DNA of 64,000 nt from NCBI RefSeq assembly GCF_003952465.1, contig NZ_CP034448.1, positions 6,859,001-6,923,000 on the forward strand, written 5' to 3'. The DNA comes from Mesorhizobium sp. M1B.F.Ca.ET.045.04.1.1. Lineage in GTDB: Bacteria; Pseudomonadota; Alphaproteobacteria; Rhizobiales; Rhizobiaceae. This document shows, piece after piece, positions 9,123 to 18,302 of this stretch. How positions within the stretch are numbered: position 1 is the first letter of the stretch; each line of letters starts with the position of its first letter. Made by a program: the position numbers and the translations under genes. The notes beneath the pieces were generated by a model. That model worked only from the letters and a program-made list of their open reading frames with translations, was not told where the DNA came from and ran no database searches.

Positions 9123-9458
9123 AAATTTATTCTGATGGCACGCAAACTCCGACGCCGAGGCCGCCAAAAAGTTACGCTTTTGATTTTAAAGGGAAAATCG
9201 CCGCAAAAATATTCTTGAGGGCTCAGGACCTATCGGTATCGGCCGGGACGAATTTCGGTTATTCGGCCGAGCAGTAACGCTTCGAAGGTGTCGCCGAAAG
9301 TACCGTCGCCGCCGATGAATAAGACGCCTCGCTGGGCAGCGCCATTCGGCGGCACGCCGCGGCGAAATACCGACAATAAGAGGCATCGTTGCGGCTTGGG
9401 TTGCCCTGGCGATTGCCGGCGCGAGCACGAACCGGCGCGAGTCTCGCAGTATCTTCGC
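9123..9458. other. No gene recognised between IS and small membrane gene
   Basis: This stretch has short minus-strand reading fragments in several frames, such as LAPAIARATQAATMPLIV and GVLFIGGDGTFGDTFEALL, that look protein-like but do not join into one frame. It may be the remains of a gene damaged at the insertion site. No family was recognised. Confidence 0.3.
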
Positions 9459-9743
9459 TCAAGCGAGACGGCTTTGATGCCTCGCGCTTGATGCCGCCGT
9501 CGCCAGGACCCGAGCCCGACGATAGGCATCTGGGATCGACAGTGCCCACACGAACAACCCGAACGCATGTCGCCCGATGAACGATTGATCCGGGGTGGTC
9601 GTCACGTAGCTAATCGCCGAAAAGAAAAGCACGAAGAATGCAAACGCTAGCCCGCGCCTCGGGTCGCGGACGGCAAAATGACCGGCCCCGGGGCAGAGGA
9701 TCGCCATGGCGAGGACCAGGTATGGATTGATTGGCTTGGCCAT
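9459..9743 (-). CDS. Small predicted membrane protein, unknown function
   Basis: A 94-residue protein with about three hydrophobic segments: PYLVLAMAILCPGAGHFAV, then GLAFAFFVLFFSAISYV, then HAFGLFVWALSI. The CPGAGHF motif near the start resembles small inner-membrane proteins of unknown function. It is 8 bases downstream of the frameshifted gene at 9752-10482 and in the same direction as the permease module, so it may belong to that operon. No function can be assigned. Confidence 0.6.
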   Translation of the reverse strand: MAKPINPYLVLAMAILCPGAGHFAVRDPRRGLAFAFFVLFFSAISYVTTTPDQSFIGRHAFGLFVWALSIPDAYRRARVLATAASSARHQSRLA

Positions 9744-9751
9744 CGGCGACC

Positions 9752-10482
9752 TCAGGCGGCTTCGTGGACAGCAGTGATGGCGCCGCCCGCGGCCAGCGCC
9801 TCGCTCAAGGACTGCGCCTCCGCGACTGCCTTGCTGACGAGATCGGCGGAAATCGTGGTGACTGCAAAGCGGATCTGCCGCAGCAATAGATGTGCTCCGC
9901 GCTCGCCCTGGGCGACCTGGCGAATCACCCGGGTACCGCGCGGCGAAATGACGGCTTCCTTAAGGGCGGGATCGGAAAAGAGGTTACGGAAGATCGCTAT
10001 GGCGCGCTCAACCTGGCAGGCAGTGGCGCGACCATCGCCGCGCATCAACACTGATGCGTCCATCTGTGGTGGCGCCATCCATTCAGGCAAGTCATGGACA
10101 AGCGAATAATATTCAGCACCGGTCGGGCGGGCGAGCACGCCAATCGCTGGCCGGCTGCGTTCGCTGACTTCGCTGAGTGTCACCCGGAGCCAGAGCTGCG
10201 GCAGTCGACGTGTGACCATTGTGTCGGCAAGGAGTTCGATCCGCACCTGTCTGCCGTCCTCAAGGCGGCTGACAAGAATGGGAAAGTGATCGGGGGCGAA
10301 GCTGATCCGCGCATCGGGAAAAGACCTCGCCGCCTCATCAAGAAGCCCCTGCGTTTCGCGAGGGAGGCACGATGGTCGCTGATCGCGCGCTTGCCTATCC
10401 AGGCGCCAGCAGCAGCGATGAAAGCGGAAAGAGCGATGGTGGTGATCATCGAGATCGCCTTGATGAGGACGTGGCGGCGCAA
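9752..10482 (-). pseudogene. Conserved hypothetical gene, frameshifted
   Basis: From ATG 10482 the protein starts with a membrane anchor (ISMITTIALSAFIAAAGAWIG). Near 10370-10430 the convincing protein signal moves to another frame (QGLLDEAARSFPDARISF, then a long open stretch to 9752 ending AITAVHEAA). The joined product would be about 240 residues: one N-terminal membrane segment and a soluble domain with LPQLWLRVTLSEVSERSRPA and DLPEWMAPPQMDASV. The family is not recognised. It directly follows the APC permease gene, with 25 bases between. One base gained or lost explains the break. Confidence 0.6.
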
Positions 10483-10507
10483 GAGCGCGGCGCCACGTCT
10501 GACAGGT

Positions 10508-11905
10508 TCAGTAACCGCGCGGCTTTGGCCAGGGCATGGTGAACTGGTCGCCCCGACGCACGAACCGATAGCGCCGGAAATGGAACCAGAGCGATGCCAC
10601 GATGTAGAAGCACATCATCGCGCTGAGCTGCGTGCCGTAGCCGAGGAACACAGCGAAGTACGCGGCAGCGCACAGCGTCAGCAGGACGATAGTCGGCAGT
10701 GGGTGGAGCGGATGCACATAGCCGCGCTTGATCGTTTCGAGCGGCCATTTGCGCCGGAACATGACCATATTGAAGGTCATGAAGGTGTAGCCGAGCAGGC
10801 CCGACAGGATCGAGAATGTCACGACCTGGTCGAGTGGCGCGCCAAGCGCGAAGATGAGGGCAATGGGAACCAGGAAAACGATCGACCGATACGGCGTGCG
10901 GTAGACCGGGTGCACCGCGCCGAACCAGCTCGGCAGGTAGCGGTCGCGGCCCATCGAGAACCAGGCGCGCGATGCATCGTTGATGCATCCGTTGGCCGAT
11001 GCGAGCGTCGAAAACATCGTGCCGACGAAGAGGAGCACCATCAATCCGGTGTTACCCGTGACGCGCGCGGCGTCAAAGAGAGGCGTTCCGGCCTGACCGA
11101 GATATTCCCAAGGAAGGAGGCCGGAGCAGACGTACCAGGTCATGGTCGCGGCAATCAGCAGCGTCATGATGCCGGCCATGGTACCGTAGGGAAGCGAACG
11201 CGCTGGCGACCGCACTTCTTCCGCGGCCTGGCAGGTGCCCTCGATGCCGAGATAATACCACAAGCCGAAGTGCAGCGCTGCGACAATGCCGATCCAGCCG
11301 TAGGGCAGCGGGGCTGTGGTGATCGCCGAAAAGTCCATCGGCACGGCAGAGGCCCCGAGTTGCACCGAGACGAACAGGGCAATGATCGCCAGGAAGGCAA
11401 TGGCAGTGATGACCAGATTGAAGGTCAGTGTAGCCAAAACGCCGCGGAAATTGAGCCACGCCAGGAACATGATGGAAAGGATGATGAACGGCTTCTGGTT
11501 GAGGCCGGTATGGCCCATCATCCCCGCGACCGTGTCGAGCAGATAGCCGACGGTAATCGCGTTGGCCGCCTCGAGCATGGTGTAGGCCATGACCAGGAAC
11601 AGGCCGACATTGAAGGCCATCAACGGCCCGACAATGTGCTTGGCTTGAGCGTACTGGCCGCCAGCCGCGGCAATGGTTGACGTCACTTCGGAATCGATCA
11701 TCGCCACGCATGTGTAGAGCAGGCCTGCCACCCAGCAGGCGGCAAGTCCGGCGATCATGCCGCCTTTGCCGACAGAGAAGTTCCAGCCCATATATTCCCC
11801 GACAAGCACGATGCCGACGCCGAGGGCCCAGATATGGGCGGGGCCGAGCACGCGCAGGAGCTGAAGTCGCTCGGTTGCGGGTGCGGTTGCAGTCACGTTT
11901 GCCAT
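10508..11905 (-). CDS. APC-superfamily permease (ethanolamine/amino acid type)
   Basis: A 465-residue transporter with about 12 membrane segments. The N-terminal IWALGVGIVLVGEYMGWNF resembles ethanolamine permeases of the amino acid-polyamine-organocation superfamily. The substrate is unknown. It is the fourth gene of a minus-strand unit: three very small membrane proteins precede it (12489-12803, 12094-12477, 11916-12083). Two candidate operator sites lie upstream at 12864-12908, shared with methylamine-pathway genes. Import of an amine such as methylamine, ethanolamine or N-methyl-glutamate-like compounds is a reasonable inference but not shown. Confidence 0.85.
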   Translation of the reverse strand: MANVTATAPATERLQLLRVLGPAHIWALGVGIVLVGEYMGWNFSVGKGGMIAGLAACWVAGLLYTCVAMIDSEVTSTIAAAGGQYAQAKHIVGPLMAFNVGLFLVMAYTMLEAANAITVGYLLDTVAGMMGHTGLNQKPFIILSIMFLAWLNFRGVLATLTFNLVITAIAFLAIIALFVSVQLGASAVPMDFSAITTAPLPYGWIGIVAALHFGLWYYLGIEGTCQAAEEVRSPARSLPYGTMAGIMTLLIAATMTWYVCSGLLPWEYLGQAGTPLFDAARVTGNTGLMVLLFVGTMFSTLASANGCINDASRAWFSMGRDRYLPSWFGAVHPVYRTPYRSIVFLVPIALIFALGAPLDQVVTFSILSGLLGYTFMTFNMVMFRRKWPLETIKRGYVHPLHPLPTIVLLTLCAAAYFAVFLGYGTQLSAMMCFYIVASLWFHFRRYRFVRRGDQFTMPWPKPRGY

Positions 11906-11915
11906 TTCCGTCCCC

Positions 11916-12083
11916 TCAGATCTGGTGGCGCTCGGCCGTCACCTCGATCTCGCCTTCGCGTGATGAGGTTAGCAGCTCGTTGTCGTAGGTGGTGTCTATG
12001 CGAATGAGGTTCATGAGCATCAGCGCACCAAACATGGCTGAAAGGGCCCAGGCGACGTATTCGAGAATGTTCCAGATATCCAT
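11916..12083 (-). CDS. Very small membrane protein of the permease module
   Basis: A 55-residue gene found by reading the minus strand between the permease and the 127-residue gene. ATG 12083 starts MDIWNILEYVAWALSAMFG and it ends in HQI before TGA at 11916-11918. One membrane segment (about residues 8-27) is followed by a charged tail. GGGAGGCGACC precedes the start. It lies 10 bases from each neighbour, which argues for a real co-translated gene and perhaps an accessory subunit of the permease. No family recognised. Confidence 0.65.
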   Translation of the reverse strand: MDIWNILEYVAWALSAMFGALMLMNLIRIDTTYDNELLTSSREGEIEVTAERHQI

Positions 12084-12093
12084 GGTCGCCTCC

Positions 12094-12477
12094 CTATCGC
12101 CGCTTGGGATCGAAGCGTTCTTCGATCACTTCGCGGTATTCCCTGTCGGAAAGCCGCACGACCAGGACAAAATAGCCAACAACCAGCACCGCCATGACGA
12201 TCAGCGGCAGCCAGTTGAAGCTGTAATCGAAGCGCGCGGTGATGATGTCGTTCGCGGCAGCCGGGTCGGCAATTCCAATCGCCGCCCATTGTTTGGCCTC
12301 GGTCGCATTCTGACCAAGCGCTTCCCAGGTCGGATTGGCGATGGGGTTAGGTGTTTTGGCGGCGCCGGCAAAGCCCAGGTAGAGGGGCAAATAGAGGGCG
12401 CCCACGGTCAGCACGAGCAGGGTAATGACGTCGAATACCTGACCGGCGAGGCCTTGCTTGGGAGGTTGATATGCCAT
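12094..12477 (-). CDS. Small membrane protein of the permease module
   Basis: A 127-residue protein with one membrane segment near the start (FDVITLLVLTVGALYLPLYLG), an exposed loop of about 55 residues, and a second segment (WLPLIVMAVLVVGYFVLVV) followed by a charged tail (REVIEERFDPKRR). The shape suggests a two-helix accessory subunit with a periplasmic loop. It lies 11 bases after the 104-residue gene and 10 bases before the 55-residue gene. Function unknown; the conserved spacing suggests a complex with the APC permease. Confidence 0.7.
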   Translation of the reverse strand: MAYQPPKQGLAGQVFDVITLLVLTVGALYLPLYLGFAGAAKTPNPIANPTWEALGQNATEAKQWAAIGIADPAAANDIITARFDYSFNWLPLIVMAVLVVGYFVLVVRLSDREYREVIEERFDPKRR

Positions 12478-12488
12478 TTTCTAGCTCC

Positions 12489-12803
12489 TTAGCCCCGACG
12501 CCTGCGCATCTCGTCGAGATGCTTGATGTCAAGTCCGTAGATGAAGTGCTTGTCCTCGACGTAGTGGCGCAGCATGGCGATTATCGCCGCGGTGTTGAAA
12601 ACCAGCACCAATCCGCACGCTACCGACAGGATAACGCGCATGGCGGGGATCGAAATGAATGGCCACACGCTGAACAGCGCGAAAAGAAGTGTGCCCCACA
12701 GCACGACAACGAAGACCAGCAGGCCAGCGCGATCGCGGGCATGCATCCTATCGATACGCTGGCTGAGGCTGAGTTCGTCAGTTCTACTGAGTGTTGCTTC
12801 CAT
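12489..12803 (-). CDS. Small membrane protein, first gene of permease module
   Basis: A 104-residue protein. ATG 12803 is preceded by GGAGGAGAACAA, a strong ribosome binding site. Two membrane segments are visible (LLVFVVVLWGTLLFALFSVW and VILSVACGLVLVFNTAAIIAML) with a charged C-terminus (KHLDEMRRRRG). It heads the unit leading to the APC permease. The promoter region upstream has tandem candidate operators. No family recognised. Confidence 0.7.
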   Translation of the reverse strand: MEATLSRTDELSLSQRIDRMHARDRAGLLVFVVVLWGTLLFALFSVWPFISIPAMRVILSVACGLVLVFNTAAIIAMLRHYVEDKHFIYGLDIKHLDEMRRRRG

Positions 12804-12863
12804 TTGTTCTCCTCCAGACGGCCATTTTCGGCTTCGTTTCGCTTTTTCGTATGGGAAAATTAA

Positions 12864-12908
12864 TTTCCCAACAGGAATATCAGGCAAAGTTAATTTCCTG
12901 TCAAGTGA
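12864..12908. promoter_or_regulatory. Tandem candidate XRE-cupin operators, permease module
   Basis: Two copies of the recurring motif: TTTCCC-aac-AGGAAT at 12864-12878 and TTTCCT-gtc-AAGTGA at 12894-12908. Both are preceded by TTAA. Their spacing is 30 bases, close to three helical turns, so two dimers could bind the same face of the DNA. They lie about 60 and 90 bases before the first gene of the permease unit. Confidence 0.5.
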
Positions 12909-13380
12909 CGCGGTGCAGATAGTGGATGGCGTCGGTAAGGCAGAGATGCTCCTGAACAGATTGAACCTTGATATGGGTTTGCATTCGCGCGCACGCGTTC
13001 GCGACACCTCAGACCAGGTCGCGATCGAACGCATCTTTCGCGCGACCATCAGAAGCCTTGCCACTCGCGTTGCTTCGGTGGGAATTGAAGCCGTCGTCAC
13101 GATTGATAGTCGCTCGCTGGCCGACATCTCGGGCGAACTCGCGCCAAGTGCGTAACGATTTCCGTCCGGAATAGCGTAAAAAAGCTGGAGCAGTTCAGCG
13201 ATTATACCGAGCGCTTACCTGCTCTAGATTAGACTAAATCCGGTCGTCTTGCCGAAGTACTCCGCACGCGATGCGACTCGGCTTCACCGGCGAGGAAAGG
13301 CGTTGCGGCTTTCCGTCTGGAGTTGCTTGAGAATCAACTTTTGGACGACCAATTCTATCAAAACTGAGCTGCTCCAGGAA
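12909..13380. other. Stretch without a firm gene; possible plus-strand remnant
   Basis: A plus-strand open stretch at 12944-13155 would encode 70 residues (MLLNRLNLDMGLHSRARVRD, ending ISGELAPSA). It has no recognisable family or ribosome binding site and may be the end of a decayed gene. The rest, to the glyA stop codon at 13381, shows nothing recognisable apart from two separated GGAGCAG / CTGCTCC stretches in inverted orientation. Confidence 0.25.
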
Positions 13381-14685
13381 TCAGTCGTAGATCGGGAATT
13401 GGCTGACCAAATCGTGCACTTCCTCGCGCACAGCCGCCTCGATTGCTGCGTTGCCGGCCTCGTCATTGGCAGCCAACCCATCGATCACGCTCATCGTCAG
13501 GCGTCCGACCTGACGGAATTCTTCCGCGAGCAAGCCGCGTGTGGTGCAGGCCGGGCTGCCTAGGCGGATGCCCGACGTCACCATCGGGCCCTGCGGGTCG
13601 AATGGGATGCCGTTCTTGTTGCAGGTGATGTGGGCTCGACCTAGTGCGGCCTCAACAGACTTGCCAGTCAGTCGTTTGCGCCGCAAGTCGACCAACAGCA
13701 AATGCGTGTCGGTACCGCCCGAGACGATATCAACGCCCCCCTCGGCGAGGGTCTCGGAAAGGACCTTGGCATTGGCCACAACGTTTGCCGCATAGACCTT
13801 GAATTCGGGCGCCAGCGCCTCGCCGAAAGCGACGGCTTTTGCGGCGATTACGTGCATCAGCGGTCCCCCTTGGAGGCCGGGGAACACCGCCGAATTGATC
13901 TTTTTCCCGATCTCCTCGTCGTTGGACAGCACCATGCCGCCACGCGGGCCGCGCAGGGTCTTATGGGTGGTTGTGGTCACCACGTGGGCGTATTCGAGGG
14001 GGTTGGGGTGGACGCCACCAGCAACTAGGCCGGCAAAATGCGCCATGTCCACGAACAGCTTGGCGCCGACCTCGTCGGCTATCGCGCGAAAGGCCTTGAA
14101 ATCGATCATGCGCGGATAGGCGGAACCGCCGGCAAGGATCACCTTGGGCCGGTGCTTGCGTGCCAGATCGCGCACCTCATCGAGGTCGATGCGATGAGTA
14201 TCAGGGCGAACCCCGTAGGAAACGACATTGAACCACTTGCCGGATTGGTTGACCGGCGCGCCGTGGGTGAGATGTCCGCCGGCGGCGAGGTTGAGACCCA
14301 GAAAGGTATCACCAGGCTGCATCAGCGCCATGAAAACCGATTGGTTGGCCTGACTGCCAGAGTTTGGCTGGACGTTGGCGAAGGAGCAGCCAAACAGCGT
14401 CTTGGCGCGCTCGCGCGCCAGATCCTCGACCTCGTCCACGAATTGGCAACCGCCATAGTACCGGCGGCCCGGATAGCCCTCTGCATATTTGTTGGTCAGC
14501 ACCGAACCTTGTGCCTCGAGCACCGCCTTGGAAACGATGTTTTCGGAAGCGATCAGCTCGACCTCGTCACGCTGGCGTGTGAGTTCGCGCTTCATGGCGT
14601 CATCGACGGCACGATCCGTAATGGCCACGCCCGCGCGGAAGAACCGACCTGCGGAGCTGGTGCCAGGCTTGGTCGAAATATTCAT
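13381..14685 (-). CDS. glyA: Serine hydroxymethyltransferase
   Basis: A 434-residue PLP enzyme converting glycine plus methylene-tetrahydrofolate to serine. In the serine cycle this is the step at which the C1 unit enters. The PLP lysine is Lys242 in VVTTTTHKTLRGPRGG; VELIASENIVS near residue 42 and the YAEGYPGRRYYGGC region are diagnostic. ATG 14685 with GGGAGGAG upstream is preferred to an in-frame start at 14733. It lies just downstream of ppc on the same strand, in a serine-cycle cluster. A second housekeeping glyA elsewhere in the genome is likely. Confidence 0.96.
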   Translation of the reverse strand: MNISTKPGTSSAGRFFRAGVAITDRAVDDAMKRELTRQRDEVELIASENIVSKAVLEAQGSVLTNKYAEGYPGRRYYGGCQFVDEVEDLARERAKTLFGCSFANVQPNSGSQANQSVFMALMQPGDTFLGLNLAAGGHLTHGAPVNQSGKWFNVVSYGVRPDTHRIDLDEVRDLARKHRPKVILAGGSAYPRMIDFKAFRAIADEVGAKLFVDMAHFAGLVAGGVHPNPLEYAHVVTTTTHKTLRGPRGGMVLSNDEEIGKKINSAVFPGLQGGPLMHVIAAKAVAFGEALAPEFKVYAANVVANAKVLSETLAEGGVDIVSGGTDTHLLLVDLRRKRLTGKSVEAALGRAHITCNKNGIPFDPQGPMVTSGIRLGSPACTTRGLLAEEFRQVGRLTMSVIDGLAANDEAGNAAIEAAVREEVHDLVSQFPIYD

Positions 14686-14729
14686 AAGGCTCCTCCCTTG
14701 CGACGCGACGCTTGCGTCAAGATTGCTAT

Positions 14730-17621
14730 TCACCCAGTCCAGCCAAGACCGGTTGAAATGCAGTTGATCGAAAGCAAAAGCGCGTTGACCGCCCGCTTTG
14801 GTTTTGCGGTGGAGCCGTCCTGTGCGCGGACCTCGCGCAAGAGCTGCACCTGCAATCGGTGTATGCTGTCCATCTGCGGCCTAATGCGATCGAAGTGCCG
14901 CTTGAAGGTGGGGAAGCGCTGCGAGACTTTCAGGCCACCATTGACCTCTGCGATCATCTTTCGGGTCAGCAGATATTCGGTGGCGATCTTGCCGTAGATC
15001 CGTTCACCCACCTCGCGATCTTGGACCAGACCGGCATAGAGCCGGCCGATTTCCATGTCGGTCTGGTAAATTCCCTTGTCGACCTCGTCGACGATGAGAC
15101 GGAAGAAGCGCGAGCGCTCGAACATCTGTCTGAGCAGCTCCAATCCGGCGTTGCCTCGAACATTGAGGAAGGAATTGAGCGCGCTGCCGATGCCGTACCA
15201 ATTGGTCAGCAGATGCCGGTTCTGGCTCCAGGCGAAAACCCAAGGAATGGCGCGCAGGTCGGAAATGTCGCGAGCCCCGAAGCGGCGTGCCGGACGCGAT
15301 CCGATCTTGAGCAGTGACAGCTCCTCCACAGGACTGGCCTGATGGAAATAATCGATAAAACCGGGCTCGTTGATAAGGCTCGAATAGGATGCCTGCGACA
15401 TGCCGGTCAACGCCTCCAGAGCCTCATTGAACTCGGGAATGTCCCTCAGTTCGGGCTCGTTGGCCGACTTGACGCTGTGGGCGAAAACGCTCGCGGCGAA
15501 GATTTCGAGCTGGTAACGCCCCGTGCCACGGTTGGCGAATTTCGACGACACCACCTCGCCCTGCTCCGTCACGCGCATCGCTCCGTCGACCGTGCAGGCG
15601 GGCTGGGCGGCGATCGCGCGGCCCGTCGGCGCACCGCCCCGGCTGACCGAACCGCCGCGGCCATGGAAGAAGCTGATCTTGATCTTCCGCTTCTGGCCCA
15701 GGGCGTGGATACGCCTTTGCGTCTTATTCAACTCCCAGTTCGAAGCGAGGAACCCGCCATCCTTGTTCGAGTCGGAATATCCCAGCATGACTTCCTGCCG
15801 GTTGGAGAAGTCGCGCAGCGAGCGGCGTACGATCGAGACCGCCAGCAGCCGATCTAAAATGTCGGGGGCGGCACGCAAGTCGGCAATGATCTCGAAAAGG
15901 GGCACGACGCGCAGTCCGATTGTGCCGCTGCCGTCGAGCGCGGTGGCCATGCCGCTGTATTGGCCGAGCAAATAGACGGCAAGCAAGTCATCGCAAGAGC
16001 GTGTCATGCTCAAGATGAAGGCGCCCACCGCACCGCCGTTCAGTCCAGACGCGGCCTCGCGAATGACGTCGAACAGGTCAAGGAGCTCGCGCGCCTCCGC
16101 GGAAAGCGCCCCCCGGTCGATACCAAGCTGTTCGCCTGTGCTGAGCGCTGTACGAATGCGCGTGCTCCATTGTGGCGTATCCGGCGCGGGCGCCTGATCC
16201 GCGTCTGTAAGTCTGAAAAGTTCGGCCAGCACTCGATTGACGACCGTCGAGTTCTGGCGAATGTCCAATGCGACCGTTCGGAAGCCGAAGGTTTCGACCT
16301 GCTGTCGCAAGGGGCGGACGAAGCGTCGCCCGACGAGGTTGCCACCCAGTTTGGCCAGCACCGTTTCGACGTGGCGTAGGTCGGCCTTGAGCAATTCCGA
16401 GCGGGCATACGGCTTGGCCGCGGTCTCACCGAGCATGGCCCGCAAGCGATCCAGCATCGCGGCCGCGAACTGCCGCAGCGGCTCTCCAGGATTGCGCGCC
16501 ACAATCTCGCGAGCCGCACCGCTCCGATGCAGCGCCTGGCCCAGCGCCTTGGTGAAGTCCTCAGGGATGTCGACGACATTGGCGCTGACGCTAAGCACCG
16601 TGACCAATCGGCGAACCTGCTGGATGTACCAGCCGATAATCGCCTGGCGCGATTCCTTGAGCGCACAAGCGGTAGTGCTTGCGGTCACATTCGGATTGCC
16701 GTCACGGTCCCCGCCGATCCACGACGCATAGTGCATGAAGGATGGCACCTTGAGGTCGTAATCCGGGTAGTGACGGGCGAGCGCTTCCTCCACGGCATCA
16801 TAGATCTTCGGAGTCGCCTCGAAGATCACCTCGCGGAAGAAATGCAGGCCCCAAGCAATCTCACTTTCAACCGAGGGGCGTTCAAGCCGCAACTCACCCG
16901 ACATCCACAGCAGCTCGATCTCGCTCCTGAGATCGTCGATCAATTGCTGATGCTCGCGTGGTGCCCAGCGCTGCTGCTCGAGCTCGGTGAGCTTGCGGTA
17001 GATGCGCCGGTGGATTTCGAGAACTGTGACTCGCTTTGCCTCCGTCGGGTGGGCGGTCATGGTTGGACCGACACTCAGCTTATCGAGGGTGGCTTGGATC
17101 TCCTCGGCCGGGTAGCCGGCGGTTTTTATTTCGCCTATGACATTGGCGAAGGAGCCAATCACCTCGTTTGCGCCGCCCATTTGCTCAAGCTCGCGGCGTG
17201 AACGCATTGCCAGCAATTCGTTAGCGATCGCGACGAGCTGGAACCATATCCCTGTCGCCTGCAGGGCAGGAATGCGCTGGGCGTCAGTGAGGGTGTCGAG
17301 GCTTGCACGCCCGGTCAGAACATCCCCCATCCCGGGTTCCCGTTCGCTGACGACGGCCGTCAGGAGCCTGAAAAGCAGGCTCCTGACGTCCTCGTGACAG
17401 CTGATTGGTCTGCTGTCGTTCAAAGCGGCACCCATTCTTCCAAGCGTTGTCCCGAGCTTGCCGAATGAGGCGGATATCTCGGGATTCTCCACCTGGAAGC
17501 AGATAGACTTTCCGCCTTCTTGAAAACGCCCGGACGGGTAGATTTGCCATTCGTTCGGGTGGGTTGGATCACCGACCGAATGATGATCCGCAAGGCCGAC
17601 CTGGGCTGTCGAACCAAGCAT
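14730..17621 (-). CDS. ppc: Phosphoenolpyruvate carboxylase
   Basis: Up to 963 residues. It carboxylates phosphoenolpyruvate to oxaloacetate, the CO2-fixing step of the serine cycle. Active-site motifs are TAHPTEAKR (catalytic His) and FHGRGGSVSRGGAPTGRA; the C-terminus INCISTGLGWTG ends in a TG pair like the canonical enzymes. The start is uncertain: ATG 17621 gives an extra N-terminal stretch, and ATG 17435 (MGAALNDSRP) is the other candidate; neither has a strong ribosome binding site. Together with glyA it forms the downstream part of the serine-cycle cluster. Confidence 0.95.
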   Translation of the reverse strand: MLGSTAQVGLADHHSVGDPTHPNEWQIYPSGRFQEGGKSICFQVENPEISASFGKLGTTLGRMGAALNDSRPISCHEDVRSLLFRLLTAVVSEREPGMGDVLTGRASLDTLTDAQRIPALQATGIWFQLVAIANELLAMRSRRELEQMGGANEVIGSFANVIGEIKTAGYPAEEIQATLDKLSVGPTMTAHPTEAKRVTVLEIHRRIYRKLTELEQQRWAPREHQQLIDDLRSEIELLWMSGELRLERPSVESEIAWGLHFFREVIFEATPKIYDAVEEALARHYPDYDLKVPSFMHYASWIGGDRDGNPNVTASTTACALKESRQAIIGWYIQQVRRLVTVLSVSANVVDIPEDFTKALGQALHRSGAAREIVARNPGEPLRQFAAAMLDRLRAMLGETAAKPYARSELLKADLRHVETVLAKLGGNLVGRRFVRPLRQQVETFGFRTVALDIRQNSTVVNRVLAELFRLTDADQAPAPDTPQWSTRIRTALSTGEQLGIDRGALSAEARELLDLFDVIREAASGLNGGAVGAFILSMTRSCDDLLAVYLLGQYSGMATALDGSGTIGLRVVPLFEIIADLRAAPDILDRLLAVSIVRRSLRDFSNRQEVMLGYSDSNKDGGFLASNWELNKTQRRIHALGQKRKIKISFFHGRGGSVSRGGAPTGRAIAAQPACTVDGAMRVTEQGEVVSSKFANRGTGRYQLEIFAASVFAHSVKSANEPELRDIPEFNEALEALTGMSQASYSSLINEPGFIDYFHQASPVEELSLLKIGSRPARRFGARDISDLRAIPWVFAWSQNRHLLTNWYGIGSALNSFLNVRGNAGLELLRQMFERSRFFRLIVDEVDKGIYQTDMEIGRLYAGLVQDREVGERIYGKIATEYLLTRKMIAEVNGGLKVSQRFPTFKRHFDRIRPQMDSIHRLQVQLLREVRAQDGSTAKPKRAVNALLLSINCISTGLGWTG

Positions 17622-17797
17622 GAATCACGATCTTGCCAACATTGGTCCAGCGCGTTTTGGATCTGGACGTCATTTAACTGTTATGCAAAGATGTTGCCTC
17701 ATAGGAAAAGAAGGCAAAGCATCTAAGACTGAGGTTCAGATCCCACTAACCGCTAGCTCAGCGCGTTTCACAAGGGGACCTCGGGAGGGACTTGGAC

Positions 17798-18142
17798 ATG
17801 GATATGCACAAGGTGTTTCCAGATCTCTTTGAAGGGCATGCGCCGATCACCCTTCAGAACGCCTTTCACGAAGCGCTCGAGGCGCTCGAGGAATGGGGCG
17901 AGAAAGACGAAGAGCCGCTCGTTCCGATCCACGGCATTGCCATGCCGATCAGCAGCGTTTTCGCCAGAATGAGCGACTGCACCGATCTGATGCCGCTCAG
18001 AACACAAGGTGTTCTGGAAGCGATCATCGGCAGGGATCTGGTTCGCGCCTCAGGACGGATGCTTTACGCTGACGCAGCAAGGCTTGCGATGCCCCTGTTC
18101 GCTGCGCGGGTAGACCGTGGCGCCCTTCCCGCTTATCCTTGA
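17798..18142 (+). CDS. Hypothetical protein between ppc and regulator
   Basis: A 114-residue acidic soluble protein (MDMHKVFPDLFEGHAPITL, then many Glu and Asp residues) with no recognised family. ATG 17798 follows GGGAGGGA by a good distance. It is on the opposite strand to the surrounding serine-cycle genes and diverges from ppc. Its place next to an atypical LuxR-type regulator gene suggests a link with control of the cluster, but nothing in the sequence proves that. Confidence 0.5.
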   Translation: MDMHKVFPDLFEGHAPITLQNAFHEALEALEEWGEKDEEPLVPIHGIAMPISSVFARMSDCTDLMPLRTQGVLEAIIGRDLVRASGRMLYADAARLAMPLFAARVDRGALPAYP

Positions 18143-18302
18143 CAGCACCCCGGACTTCCTTGGAGAGGCTCTAGCCGTCACGTATTGCTTCAAAGCCGCC
18201 GAACACGGCGGGGACCGGGTAACCCCAGGCCGTGATGGCTGTCCCGCATATAGGATTGCCAAGAACAGCGACGCAGGCCATGGCAAAACCCTCACGGCGG
18301 GT

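Noticed and set aside
10094..11680. Long plus-strand frame opposite the APC permease.
   Set aside because: A mirror of a membrane protein, rich in Arg, Glu and His, with no membrane or domain pattern of its own.
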